From IMG/VR virus record IMGVR_UViG_3300009176_000018, positions 1-47,078 of that record: a stretch of DNA of 47,078 bases. The stretch is one strand, 5' to 3'. The DNA comes from a virus. Positions 7,159 to 13,432 of this stretch are shown here, piece after piece. A model generated the notes under the pieces. That model was not told the origin of the DNA. It did not search any database and worked only from the letters and a program-made list of their open reading frames with translations. Both the position numbers and the translations under genes were made by a program. How positions within the stretch are numbered: the stretch's first letter is position 1; the number at the start of each line of letters is the position of its first letter.

Positions 7159-7690
7159 GATCGAGATCGCCGGCGAGCACATGGGCGACATCGACCTCGC
7201 CTTGAACGCTCTCAATCGCCCCGATCCCCGCACCATGTTGATCGACGACTTGCTGGCGATCGTCAAGGCCCGTTTCGCGATGACGGGCTTCGCTGTGACG
7301 ATATCGGAATTGCCGATGTCACCCGAGAACAAGCCGACGCCGGCAGAGGCCGAGGCGATCGTCGAGGAGATCGAGGAAGCGCTCGCCGAGCCGACGCCCA
7401 AGCGCAAGCGGGGTCGGCCAGCGAAAGTCGAGCCGGAGGAAGAGTCTTCCAACGTCGTCGAGATGACGCAGCCGTCGAAGCCCGACGAGGACCAGAGCTA
7501 TGTCCTTGACGAACTCAGCAAGCGTTTCGCCGACCCCAAGCAGAAGAACAAGACGAAGGCGTTCATCGACAGGGTCGCCGGTCGTCATGGCGGCGTCCGC
7601 CTGAGCCGTCTCGAAGCGAAGCTGTTCCCGGCAATCAAGCAGGAGATGGAGGCTTACTTCGCCGGCGGCGGCAACGGCCATGCCGCGTAG
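7148..7690 (+). CDS. Hypothetical protein with AT-hook-like motif
   Basis: A 180-residue protein. Residues 1-60 may be a small domain; a linker around 85-97 contains KRKRGRPAK, an AT-hook type minor-groove-binding motif (RGRP core). The C-terminal half (ELSKRFADPKQKNKTKAFIDRVAGRHGG) is helical and ends in a Gly-rich tail. This suggests a DNA-associated early protein. No family name assigned. Confidence 0.75.
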   Translation: MPIKIEIAGEHMGDIDLALNALNRPDPRTMLIDDLLAIVKARFAMTGFAVTISELPMSPENKPTPAEAEAIVEEIEEALAEPTPKRKRGRPAKVEPEEESSNVVEMTQPSKPDEDQSYVLDELSKRFADPKQKNKTKAFIDRVAGRHGGVRLSRLEAKLFPAIKQEMEAYFAGGGNGHAA

Positions 7691-7874
7691 CCACCTCGAC
7701 CATTGCCACTACTGCGGGCGGGACGTCGAAGCGCCGCAGCGCCTCGACGCCCGCGGCATCTTCCTGACTTATGCCTGCGACGCCTGCTGGCGAAACGAGC
7801 GGCGGAGCTATCGCCCGGAGGTCCTCACCGATCCGCAATACGCCGCCGATGATCTGGGGGAAGATTATGACTGA
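7680..7874 (+). CDS. Small zinc-finger-like protein, 64 aa
   Basis: Contains CHYCG (residues 9-13) and CDACW (33-37), a CxxC...CxxC arrangement typical of a zinc ribbon. The tail is acidic. It overlaps the upstream gene by 11 nt and the gcrA-like gene by 8 nt. Function unknown; coupling suggests co-translation with GcrA. Confidence 0.75.
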   Translation: MPRSHLDHCHYCGRDVEAPQRLDARGIFLTYACDACWRNERRSYRPEVLTDPQYAADDLGEDYD

Positions 7875-8310
7875 CGATCGCCATTGGTCGCAGGACAAGC
7901 TCGGCCTGGCCGAGGAGATGTGGAAGCAGGGGTATAAAGCTGCGTTCATCGGCTTGTACTGCGACACCACCCGCAACGCCGTCATCGGCATGGCCCACCG
8001 CCGGCGTTGGGTGCGCGACGTCGAGCCGGTGCAGAAACGGGTCCTGCCAAAGAAGGTCTACAAGCCGCTGGTGGCGAAGCCGAGGGGCGAGCGGGCCGTG
8101 CCGCCGCGTCGGGTGGGCAAAATCTCCGTCATGGAATTGGAAGTGTGGCATTGCCGGTGGCCGGTGTCCGGCACCGGGGCTGGGACGTTGTTTTGTGGGC
8201 TGAAACCCGAGGACAGCCACGTTTACTGTGAAGAGCACACCAAGCTCGGCACCGGGCAGAAATATGCTCCGCGCATCAGCGAGAAGGTCGTCGAGGGGCG
8301 GCTGCCGTGA
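7867..8310 (+). CDS. gcrA: GcrA-family cell-cycle regulator
   Basis: A 147-residue protein. Residues 6-49 (WSQDKLGLAEEMWKQGYKAA..., TTRNAVIGMAHRRRW) match the GcrA N-terminal DNA-binding domain with its TRNAVIG signature (35-41). The C-terminal part has CRWP (96-99), FCG (109-111) and YCEEH (120-124), matching GcrA's conserved C-terminal cysteine/histidine pattern. In Caulobacter, GcrA binds sigma70-RNA polymerase and activates promoters carrying CcrM-methylated GANTC. GcrA is essentially alphaproteobacterial, so this is strong host evidence. A phage copy could redirect host polymerase. Start chosen for overlap with the previous gene. Confidence 0.9.
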   Translation: MTDDRHWSQDKLGLAEEMWKQGYKAAFIGLYCDTTRNAVIGMAHRRRWVRDVEPVQKRVLPKKVYKPLVAKPRGERAVPPRRVGKISVMELEVWHCRWPVSGTGAGTLFCGLKPEDSHVYCEEHTKLGTGQKYAPRISEKVVEGRLP

Positions 8311-8537
8311 GCTACGCCGCCGACTATGGCGCGCGCTGGCGGGCCACGCACCGGGAAGAAGCCCGTGAATATGCCCGACGGTACGCCGAGGAGAACCGGG
8401 GCGTGGTGAACGACAAGGCCCGCCGCTATCGGCAGAGGAACCGCGTGGCCATCAAGGTCGCCCGCGATCTCAGCGTACCGATCGCCGAAGCCCGCCGGCT
8501 GCTGGGTGGCACAGGCGTTGCACATGAGGCGGTATGA
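8307..8537 (+). CDS. Basic helical protein, 76 aa
   Basis: GTG start overlapping the gcrA stop (GTGA). The product is rich in Arg and Ala (WRATHREEAREYARRYAEEN...ARRYRQRN), strongly basic, and predicted helical. The first half resembles the charged helices seen in phage HNH-adjacent proteins but no nuclease motif is present. Possibly nucleic-acid binding. Function unknown. Confidence 0.7.
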   Translation: MSYAADYGARWRATHREEAREYARRYAEENRGVVNDKARRYRQRNRVAIKVARDLSVPIAEARRLLGGTGVAHEAV

Positions 8538-8589
8538 TCCGCTATTCAGCGTATCTACGGCCCCGCGAAAATTATTTTGGAGACTTGAG

Positions 8590-9771
8590 ATGGCTGCCCA
8601 CGCCGACGCCTCGCCCTCTTCTTCGTCGATCTGGATCAACTGCCCGGCGTCGGTGACCAAGGCGCGGGGCCGCAGGCGTCTCCCCACCATCTACACGGCT
8701 GAAGGCTCCGCCGCCCACGAGGTCGCCGATCTTCTCATTCATGGGCTGATCCCGCCCGACGAGATCGTGGTGGACGGCATGACTTTCGAGGTCGACGACG
8801 ACATGGTCGACGCCGTCGAGCGTTACGTCGAGTACGTCGAGAAGCTCAAGGCCAACTCCGACGTCTTCAGGACCGAGACGCAAGTCGCCGTGACGCTGCC
8901 GGGCAGCGAGAAGCTCTACGGCACCGCCGATGTCATCGCCTATAATCGCGGGACCGAGAACCTCGAAGTCGTCGATCTCAAGTACGGCAAGGGTGTCGCG
9001 GTCTCGGTGGTGGGCAACCCGCAGCTTCGCATCTACGCCTTGGGGGCGTTGGATAGCTTGGGGGCTGCCTATCCGGTCGAGACGGTGCAGATGACCGTCA
9101 TCCAGCCGCGCACGGAGAGCACGCCCGGCAGCAACACCGAGACGCTCGCCGTCCACGAGCTTCGCGACTGGAAGAACAAGATATTGCTGCCGGCGGTCTC
9201 TCTGATCGACGATGACGACCAGACCGAGGTCACCGGCAGCCATTGCCGCTGGTGTGTCCGTGCCGGCGAGTGCCGGAGCTTGGCGGCAACACGCTTGTCG
9301 GATGCTCGCGCCGTGTTCGCGCCGGTGGCGGACCCACCGTTGCCGACGGCGCTCACCGACGACGAACTGGCGGTCATCCTCGACCACGCCGGGCAGATCG
9401 AGGCCTGGCTCGAGAGGGTCCGCGCCGAGGCCAGCCAGCGCATCGACCATGGACGAGCCGTCCCCGGCTGGAAGCTGGTGGCGAAGCGGGCGATGGAGAA
9501 GTGGATCGATGCCGACGAGGCGTTGGTCGAGGTGAACAACTTGTTCCCGCATGTCGACGGCTTGCTCAAGCTCCGCACGCCGGCGCAAGTCAAGAAAACC
9601 CTGAAGGCAGCGAAGGAAGACCCCGACGTCATCGTGGCTTACACGACGAAAAAGAGTTCCGGCACGACGCTGGCTCGCGACGACGACAGCCGGGAAGCGG
9701 TCGGCACCGATGCGAAATCAGTATTCCAGCAGCTCACCGATAGTCTTGCCATCACGGAGAAACGTCCATAA
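8590..9771 (+). CDS. DUF2800 PD-(D/E)XK nuclease-like protein
   Basis: The ATG at 8590 has GGAG upstream and starts with SSSSIWINCPASV, typical of DUF2800 proteins (PD-(D/E)XK superfamily, related to Cas4/RecB-type nucleases). Of 393 residues, the nuclease core includes GTAEGSAAHEVAD-like and LYGTADVIAYN (Asp), then LEVVDLKYGKG (the D-x-K site). Cysteines CRWC...C near residue 220 may hold a metal cluster, as in Cas4-like enzymes. It pairs with the DUF2815 gene as commonly seen in phages. Likely recombination or replication exonuclease. Confidence 0.9.
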   Translation: MAAHADASPSSSSIWINCPASVTKARGRRRLPTIYTAEGSAAHEVADLLIHGLIPPDEIVVDGMTFEVDDDMVDAVERYVEYVEKLKANSDVFRTETQVAVTLPGSEKLYGTADVIAYNRGTENLEVVDLKYGKGVAVSVVGNPQLRIYALGALDSLGAAYPVETVQMTVIQPRTESTPGSNTETLAVHELRDWKNKILLPAVSLIDDDDQTEVTGSHCRWCVRAGECRSLAATRLSDARAVFAPVADPPLPTALTDDELAVILDHAGQIEAWLERVRAEASQRIDHGRAVPGWKLVAKRAMEKWIDADEALVEVNNLFPHVDGLLKLRTPAQVKKTLKAAKEDPDVIVAYTTKKSSGTTLARDDDSREAVGTDAKSVFQQLTDSLAITEKRP

Positions 9772-9827
9772 GGTCATCCCGGTAAGAACTCTAAACCTAG
9801 CTAAACCCAGCAAAAGGAACTTAAGTC

Positions 9828-10373
9828 ATGGCTGCACAAGCCCTCGTTACCCCCTACGCCATCCTCAGTTTTCCCCAGCTCTTCACCCCGAAGCCGCGTG
9901 CCGAGCAAGGCCCGCCGGTGTTCTCGTGCGCGCTTTTGTTCAGCGAAGAGGTGCAGAAGGGGAAGGAGTACCGGCTGATGGAGAAGGCGGTGAAGAGTCT
10001 CGCCGCGTCGAAATTCCCCGGCGTGCCGATGGAGAAGATCCTGCTGCCGTTCCGCGACGCCGGTGAGAAGCAATACGCTGGCTACGAGGAGGGGATGACG
10101 TTTATCAATCCATGGTCGACGTTCAAGCCACAGGTGGTCGACGGCCGCTTGCAGGAGGTTCTCGATCCCGCCGAGGTCTGGGCGGGGCAGACGGTGTGCG
10201 CCTACGTCACGCCGTTCACCTGGACGAACTCCGGCAAGCACGGCATCAGCTTCGGGCTGAACCATGTCCAGATCGTCAAGAAAGATTCCCCAAGGATCGA
10301 CGGGCGGGTGCCGGCCAAGAACGTCTTCAAGGCGATCGACGCCGACGAAGACGACGTCGACGACTTGCTCTGA
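9828..10373 (+). CDS. DUF2815-type single-stranded DNA-binding protein
   Basis: A 181-residue protein beginning TPYAILSFPQLFTPK, with FSCALLFSEE and FINPWSTFKPQVVD, the layout of DUF2815 proteins, which are OB-fold ssDNA-binding proteins of phages. The C-terminus DADEDDVDDLL is acidic as in SSB tails that recruit replication partners. It follows the DUF2800 nuclease after a 56-nt gap with an AAAGGAA ribosome binding site. Likely coats ssDNA in replication and recombination. Confidence 0.88.
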   Translation: MAAQALVTPYAILSFPQLFTPKPRAEQGPPVFSCALLFSEEVQKGKEYRLMEKAVKSLAASKFPGVPMEKILLPFRDAGEKQYAGYEEGMTFINPWSTFKPQVVDGRLQEVLDPAEVWAGQTVCAYVTPFTWTNSGKHGISFGLNHVQIVKKDSPRIDGRVPAKNVFKAIDADEDDVDDLL

Positions 10374-10456
10374 TGTTGACGATCTTCGCCATCTTCCTTG
10401 GCGCCTATGTCGGGTGGCTCGCCGTCGTGTTCTACGACGGGATGACGCAGCCTTAG
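10373..10456 (+). CDS. Tiny membrane protein, 27 aa
   Basis: The ATG overlaps the SSB-like stop (TGATG). The peptide MLTIFAIFLGAYVGWLAVVF continues to YDGMTQP and is a single transmembrane helix. Its stop overlaps, tail to tail, the stop of the minus-strand gene at 10453. Function unknown; coupling and hydrophobicity support it as real. Confidence 0.5.
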   Translation: MLTIFAIFLGAYVGWLAVVFYDGMTQP

Positions 10457-10665
10457 TAGGCCTTCTTGCCGCCGAAGGGCGGGGCCTGCTTTCCTTTGAA
10501 GTTGGCCAGGTTACCCCTGCCGCTGCCGCCGATCTTGGGGATCGTCGGCGGCGGTGTCCTCGCGGGAGCCGGGGCCTTGGGCCCTGTCTGTGGCGAGGCG
10601 AGATCCGGGATGCCGGTGACGGCTTGTCGCATCATGTTGGCGATCGGGCTGGATTTCTTTGCCAC
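10453..10665 (-). CDS. Small proline-rich protein, possible virion component
   Basis: A GTG start at 10665 is chosen because AAGGAAGGAAACC precedes it directly; longer in-frame starts lack a site. The 70-residue product is basic and rich in Pro, Gly and Lys (KAPAPARTPPPTIPKIGG... FKGKQAPPFGGKKAY). Residues 6-18 (SPIANMMRQAVTG) resemble SPLSRLFQSAMG in the virion protein at 19623-20138, hinting at a structural role. It is isolated from the late operon by a plus-strand gene and a terminator, so it needs its own promoter in the 86-bp gap upstream. Confidence 0.65.
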   Translation of the reverse strand: MAKKSSPIANMMRQAVTGIPDLASPQTGPKAPAPARTPPPTIPKIGGSGRGNLANFKGKQAPPFGGKKAY

Positions 10666-10751
10666 GGTTTCCTTCCTTTCTGACGATACAGGCGTTCTCC
10701 ATCCTGTTAGCATGGCTTTGTTCTCGGGCAACACAAGATGGAGGATGAAGC
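10666..10751. promoter_or_regulatory. Divergent intergenic region
   Basis: These 86 bp separate two genes that point away from each other, so promoters for both should lie here. I see ribosome binding sites at both ends (AAGGAAGG for the minus gene, GGAGG for the plus gene) but only weak sigma70-like boxes. No inverted repeat stands out. Confidence 0.4.
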
Positions 10752-11510
10752 ATGCTTATAAGAGAAACTCTGAAGTTCGCTGCCGCCTTGGCGGCAGTCG
10801 TGGCGGTCACGGCATGGGCCCCGCCGGCCAATGCGGTTCTCATGGTGACGATGCAGGACGAGTTGGGGGCGACGTTTCACTGCGTCGACAACGGCGGGGC
10901 TTGTGACTTTTCCGGCGCGGCCGACAGCCTCCTGACCCTCAACAATGCGGTCGGGAGCTTTCAGGTTACCGGCACCATCTCGACCTCGCAGACCGGCCTG
11001 CTTAACCTACTCTCCTTGGTTAACTTCGGCGCGATCAATAACGACACGGCGGCGCATACGCTCAATATGTATGTCAGCGACACCGACTTCTTGGGGCCGG
11101 TGAGCGGCATCGCCAGCAGCGCCGGAATTCTGTTCTCGAACGCCGTGGGGTCCGGGCCGTCCAGCCTGGAGTTCTACGCCGACACCGGCAACACCCAGGG
11201 GGCCAATCTGATCAACTTCCCTGGCGTGCTTCTGGCTTCGGCGGTGCAGACACCGACGACCAACCCGCAGCAATTTCTCGGCAACGACTTTGCCGCGTTC
11301 AGCGATCCCAACCTGTTTTCGATGACCCAGGTTGCCCACATCAATTTGCGTGGTGGCGGCTCGTTCACCGATTTCGGCATGAACATGCAGAACGTCAACG
11401 CCGTGCCGGTGCCGGCGGCCCTGCCGTTGCTCGGCAGCGTCGTGGCCGGCTTCGGGGCGTTCGGCGCGTGGCGTCGGCGCAAGCTCTCGGGCGGCTCAAC
11501 CGCACACTGA
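10752..11510 (+). CDS. Exported protein with VPxPA-type C-terminal sorting tail
   Basis: The 252-residue protein has a Sec signal peptide (residues 1-28, ending PPANA), a Ser/Thr/Asn/Gly-rich beta-type body, and a C-terminal tail at about 218-244: VPVPAALPLL, a short hydrophobic span, then WRRRK. This tripartite tail matches VPLPA-CTERM/PEP-CTERM sorting signals, processed by exosortase/archaeosortase-like enzymes and common in Alphaproteobacteria surface or matrix proteins. GGAGG precedes the ATG by about 7 nt. It is flanked by its own likely promoter and terminator, so it behaves as a moron gene. Function may be host-surface alteration; inference. Confidence 0.88.
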   Translation: MLIRETLKFAAALAAVVAVTAWAPPANAVLMVTMQDELGATFHCVDNGGACDFSGAADSLLTLNNAVGSFQVTGTISTSQTGLLNLLSLVNFGAINNDTAAHTLNMYVSDTDFLGPVSGIASSAGILFSNAVGSGPSSLEFYADTGNTQGANLINFPGVLLASAVQTPTTNPQQFLGNDFAAFSDPNLFSMTQVAHINLRGGGSFTDFGMNMQNVNAVPVPAALPLLGSVVAGFGAFGAWRRRKLSGGSTAH

Positions 11511-11519
11511 CCGCCCGAC

Positions 11520-11559
11520 GTGGCGCAGGGGGGTTTTAACCCATTCCCTCCTGCGCTAC
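11520..11559 (+). other. Hairpin downstream of the sorting-tail gene
   Basis: A 14-bp stem (GTGGCGCAGGGGGG against CCCTCCTGCGCTAC, two G-U pairs in RNA) with a 12-nt loop starts 10 bp after the stop codon. There is no U tract after it, so it may protect the 3' end or assist the terminator at 11633. Confidence 0.5.
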
Positions 11560-11632
11560 CTGAAGAGCAATCGGCCTGATGGCCCGAGGGGCGTGGTTCG
11601 CCCCCTGTCTCTCGCGTCCGCGGGTCCGGTAG

Positions 11633-11671
11633 GCGAGGGGGGTTGCCCAAGTTTCATCCCCCCTCGCTTTT
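11633..11671 (+). terminator. Rho-independent terminator
   Basis: A perfect 10-bp stem GCGAGGGGGG / CCCCCCTCGC with a 15-nt loop is followed by TTTTCTC on the plus strand. It closes transcription from the sorting-tail gene just before the convergent late operon ends at 11675. The hairpin also forms in late-operon RNA but lacks a good U tract there. Confidence 0.75.
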
Positions 11672-11674
11672 CTC

Positions 11675-12418
11675 TCAGATCCAGCTCTGCATGGCGATGT
11701 CGCGTTCCTGTTTCGCCTTGCCGCCGGGATAGCCGATGGTCGGTAGTGTGAACAGCCCGGCAAGCCGGCTGAGATCCGGGTCCGCGTTGGGGGCGACGCC
11801 CTCTGTGACCGGCGTCACTGCCAGGTTCATCGGGCCAAGGCCGCCACCGCCGGACATTCCGCCACTCGAGCCGCCGCCCCCGCCGGACGACAGGTCGCCG
11901 AGGGCGCTGCCGTCGAAGACCCCGGCGAGACTCTCTCCCGTGTGGTCGGAGCCGGGGCCGACGTTCGGCTGGGTCGCGCCGGGGACGGGGGTTTCGGGCG
12001 AGGCGTAGGATAGTTGCGGCTGGCCGGCGCCGGTGACCACGGCGGCGGCAGCCGGGAGCGGTGCGCCCTTGCTGCCGGCAGCGCCGGTTTCCCCGGTCTC
12101 GCCGTTGGCTGCCATGTTCTCGCCCAACGTCTTGTTGACGTCGAACTTGTGGCCTTTGGCCGACATGCGCCGAAGCGTGATCGGGTCCCAACGTTTCAGG
12201 GGGATGTTCTTGGCGACCGCGAGCTGAAGATGATAGGGCGCGTCGAGCGCCGTCGGATACTGGGCGAGGTTGACGCCGGCTTTCGAGGCCCAGTCCTTCC
12301 ACGTCCCGTCGGTGATCTGGAAGAAGCCGCGGGCACGGCCGGAAGAGGTGCTCTGGCGCTCGTTGGTGACGTTTTTGTTGCCGCTCTCGAAGCCGAGAAA
12401 GTCGCTGAACCAGCCCAT
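11675..12418 (-). CDS. Virion lysozyme/transglycosylase-like protein
   Basis: The 247-residue protein has GRARGFFQITDGTWKDWASK (residues 27-47) and later PYHLQLAVAKNIPLKRWDP, recalling lytic transglycosylase/lysozyme folds with the G-x-F-Q-I motif. The candidate catalytic Glu20 lies closer to this motif than in standard SLT enzymes. The C-terminal half is Gly/Ser/Pro-rich and ends with LAGLFTLPTIG (219-229), shared with the next upstream protein. Last gene of the late operon. Likely cuts peptidoglycan during DNA entry. Confidence 0.7.
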   Translation of the reverse strand: MGWFSDFLGFESGNKNVTNERQSTSSGRARGFFQITDGTWKDWASKAGVNLAQYPTALDAPYHLQLAVAKNIPLKRWDPITLRRMSAKGHKFDVNKTLGENMAANGETGETGAAGSKGAPLPAAAAVVTGAGQPQLSYASPETPVPGATQPNVGPGSDHTGESLAGVFDGSALGDLSSGGGGGSSGGMSGGGGLGPMNLAVTPVTEGVAPNADPDLSRLAGLFTLPTIGYPGGKAKQERDIAMQSWI

Positions 12419-12428
12419 TTCCGCATCC

Positions 12429-12644
12429 TCAATAAAGCCGGTCGTCTACGCCGCGAATTATGTCGGCGGACTGTTCCAGCCGATACAACGGTTGTTGTTC
12501 CTGCGTCACCCAACGACCGTTATCGCCACCGGGTCCTGGACCGTTTTGCCATGGCATCCAGTATGTCGGCGGCTTTGTCCGAAGAGGAAGCCCGTGCGGG
12601 TCAAGAGGAACCGCTGCCTGAGCCAATAGTTCAGCCAAAGTCAT
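12429..12644 (-). CDS. Hypothetical protein, 71 aa
   Basis: The ATG at 12644 overlaps the stop of the upstream peptidase gene (ATGA). The product begins MTLAELLAQAAVPLDPHG and is rich in Pro, Gly and Trp (PPTYWMPWQNGPGPGGDNGRW). It sits between two virion peptidoglycan enzymes, so it is probably virion-associated. The frame continues open upstream for 590 nt, but that is antisense-free shadow of the peptidase gene. Confidence 0.65.
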   Translation of the reverse strand: MTLAELLAQAAVPLDPHGLPLRTKPPTYWMPWQNGPGPGGDNGRWVTQEQQPLYRLEQSADIIRGVDDRLY

Positions 12645-13432
12645 AGCCACACCTTGCGTGCGAGCGGTTTCGCCTGCCCCGGCAGCGCCCCCGGCAGGGC
12701 GTCGGCGCCGGGCGGCGCGTCGCCGGGCAGGCCGATGGTCGGCAGGGAGAAGAGCCCTGCCAACGGGCCGACGGCGCCCATGTCGGCCGCTGCCGGCTGC
12801 TGGCTCATCTCTTGCGGCGTTGCCGGCATGACCTGAAGGTCGGTATTCGGCGGAGGCGAGTCGCCGCCGATCAGGCCGGTGCCGCGAGGGCCGCCGCCGG
12901 AGCTTATGCTGGGCGGGCCACCGGTACCGCTGTCGCCGCCGATCGTGGCGCTCGAGAGGATGTCGGCGACGGTGCCCGCCGGGGTCGGCGCGGGCGTCGC
13001 CCCGTTCGTGGCCGGCATCGCTCCCGTCAGGTTTACGGTCGCACCGCCGCTCGCGCCACCCTTGCCACCGCGCGCCCCGGCTGGCTCGATGTGCCAGTTC
13101 TCGTAGCTCATCGGGAAGACCAGACCGACCTGCGGGGCATACTTGTGCGCCGCCTCCATCGCCGCCTGCGAGCCGTAGGAGAGGTCGACGGCGTTGCCCT
13201 TGCCATGCTGGCTCCGGCCGGGCGGCGCCACCCATTTCCGGGCAGCTTGAGGCGAGCCGTATTTCCTGACGGCGCGAGCGAACAGGTCGGCTTGGTGCTG
13301 CGGGCTTCTATAGCCTGAACGAATTCCGATCTGCGAACCGAGATTATTGGGCAGGATCTGCCGGAGCTGCTCGAGCTGTGACAGGAAGCCGGGATTGATG
13401 CCGGCAGTGCCGGTGAGCAAGCTGAAGGCCAT
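12641..13432 (-). CDS. M15-family peptidase (D-Ala-D-Ala carboxypeptidase/endolysin type)
   Basis: The 263-residue protein has the M15/VanY zinc site: SGYRSPQHQADLF (39-51), SQHGKGNAVDL with His76 and Asp83, and NWHIEP with His114 and Glu116. These enzymes cut peptide cross-links of peptidoglycan. The C-terminal half is a Gly/Pro-rich linker carrying LAGLFSLPTIG (224-234), very like the tail of the transglycosylase-like protein downstream. Located among ejection-protein genes rather than in the lysis cassette, it is probably a virion enzyme for local wall opening. Confidence 0.85.
   Translation of the reverse strand: MAFSLLTGTAGINPGFLSQLEQLRQILPNNLGSQIGIRSGYRSPQHQADLFARAVRKYGSPQAARKWVAPPGRSQHGKGNAVDLSYGSQAAMEAAHKYAPQVGLVFPMSYENWHIEPAGARGGKGGASGGATVNLTGAMPATNGATPAPTPAGTVADILSSATIGGDSGTGGPPSISSGGGPRGTGLIGGDSPPPNTDLQVMPATPQEMSQQPAAADMGAVGPLAGLFSLPTIGLPGDAPPGADALPGALPGQAKPLARKVWL

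Noticed and set aside
12429-13235. A 268-codon minus frame overlapping the M15 peptidase
   Set aside because: Only its last 71 codons, from the ATGA-coupled start at 12644, look like a protein; the rest is an out-of-frame shadow of the peptidase.
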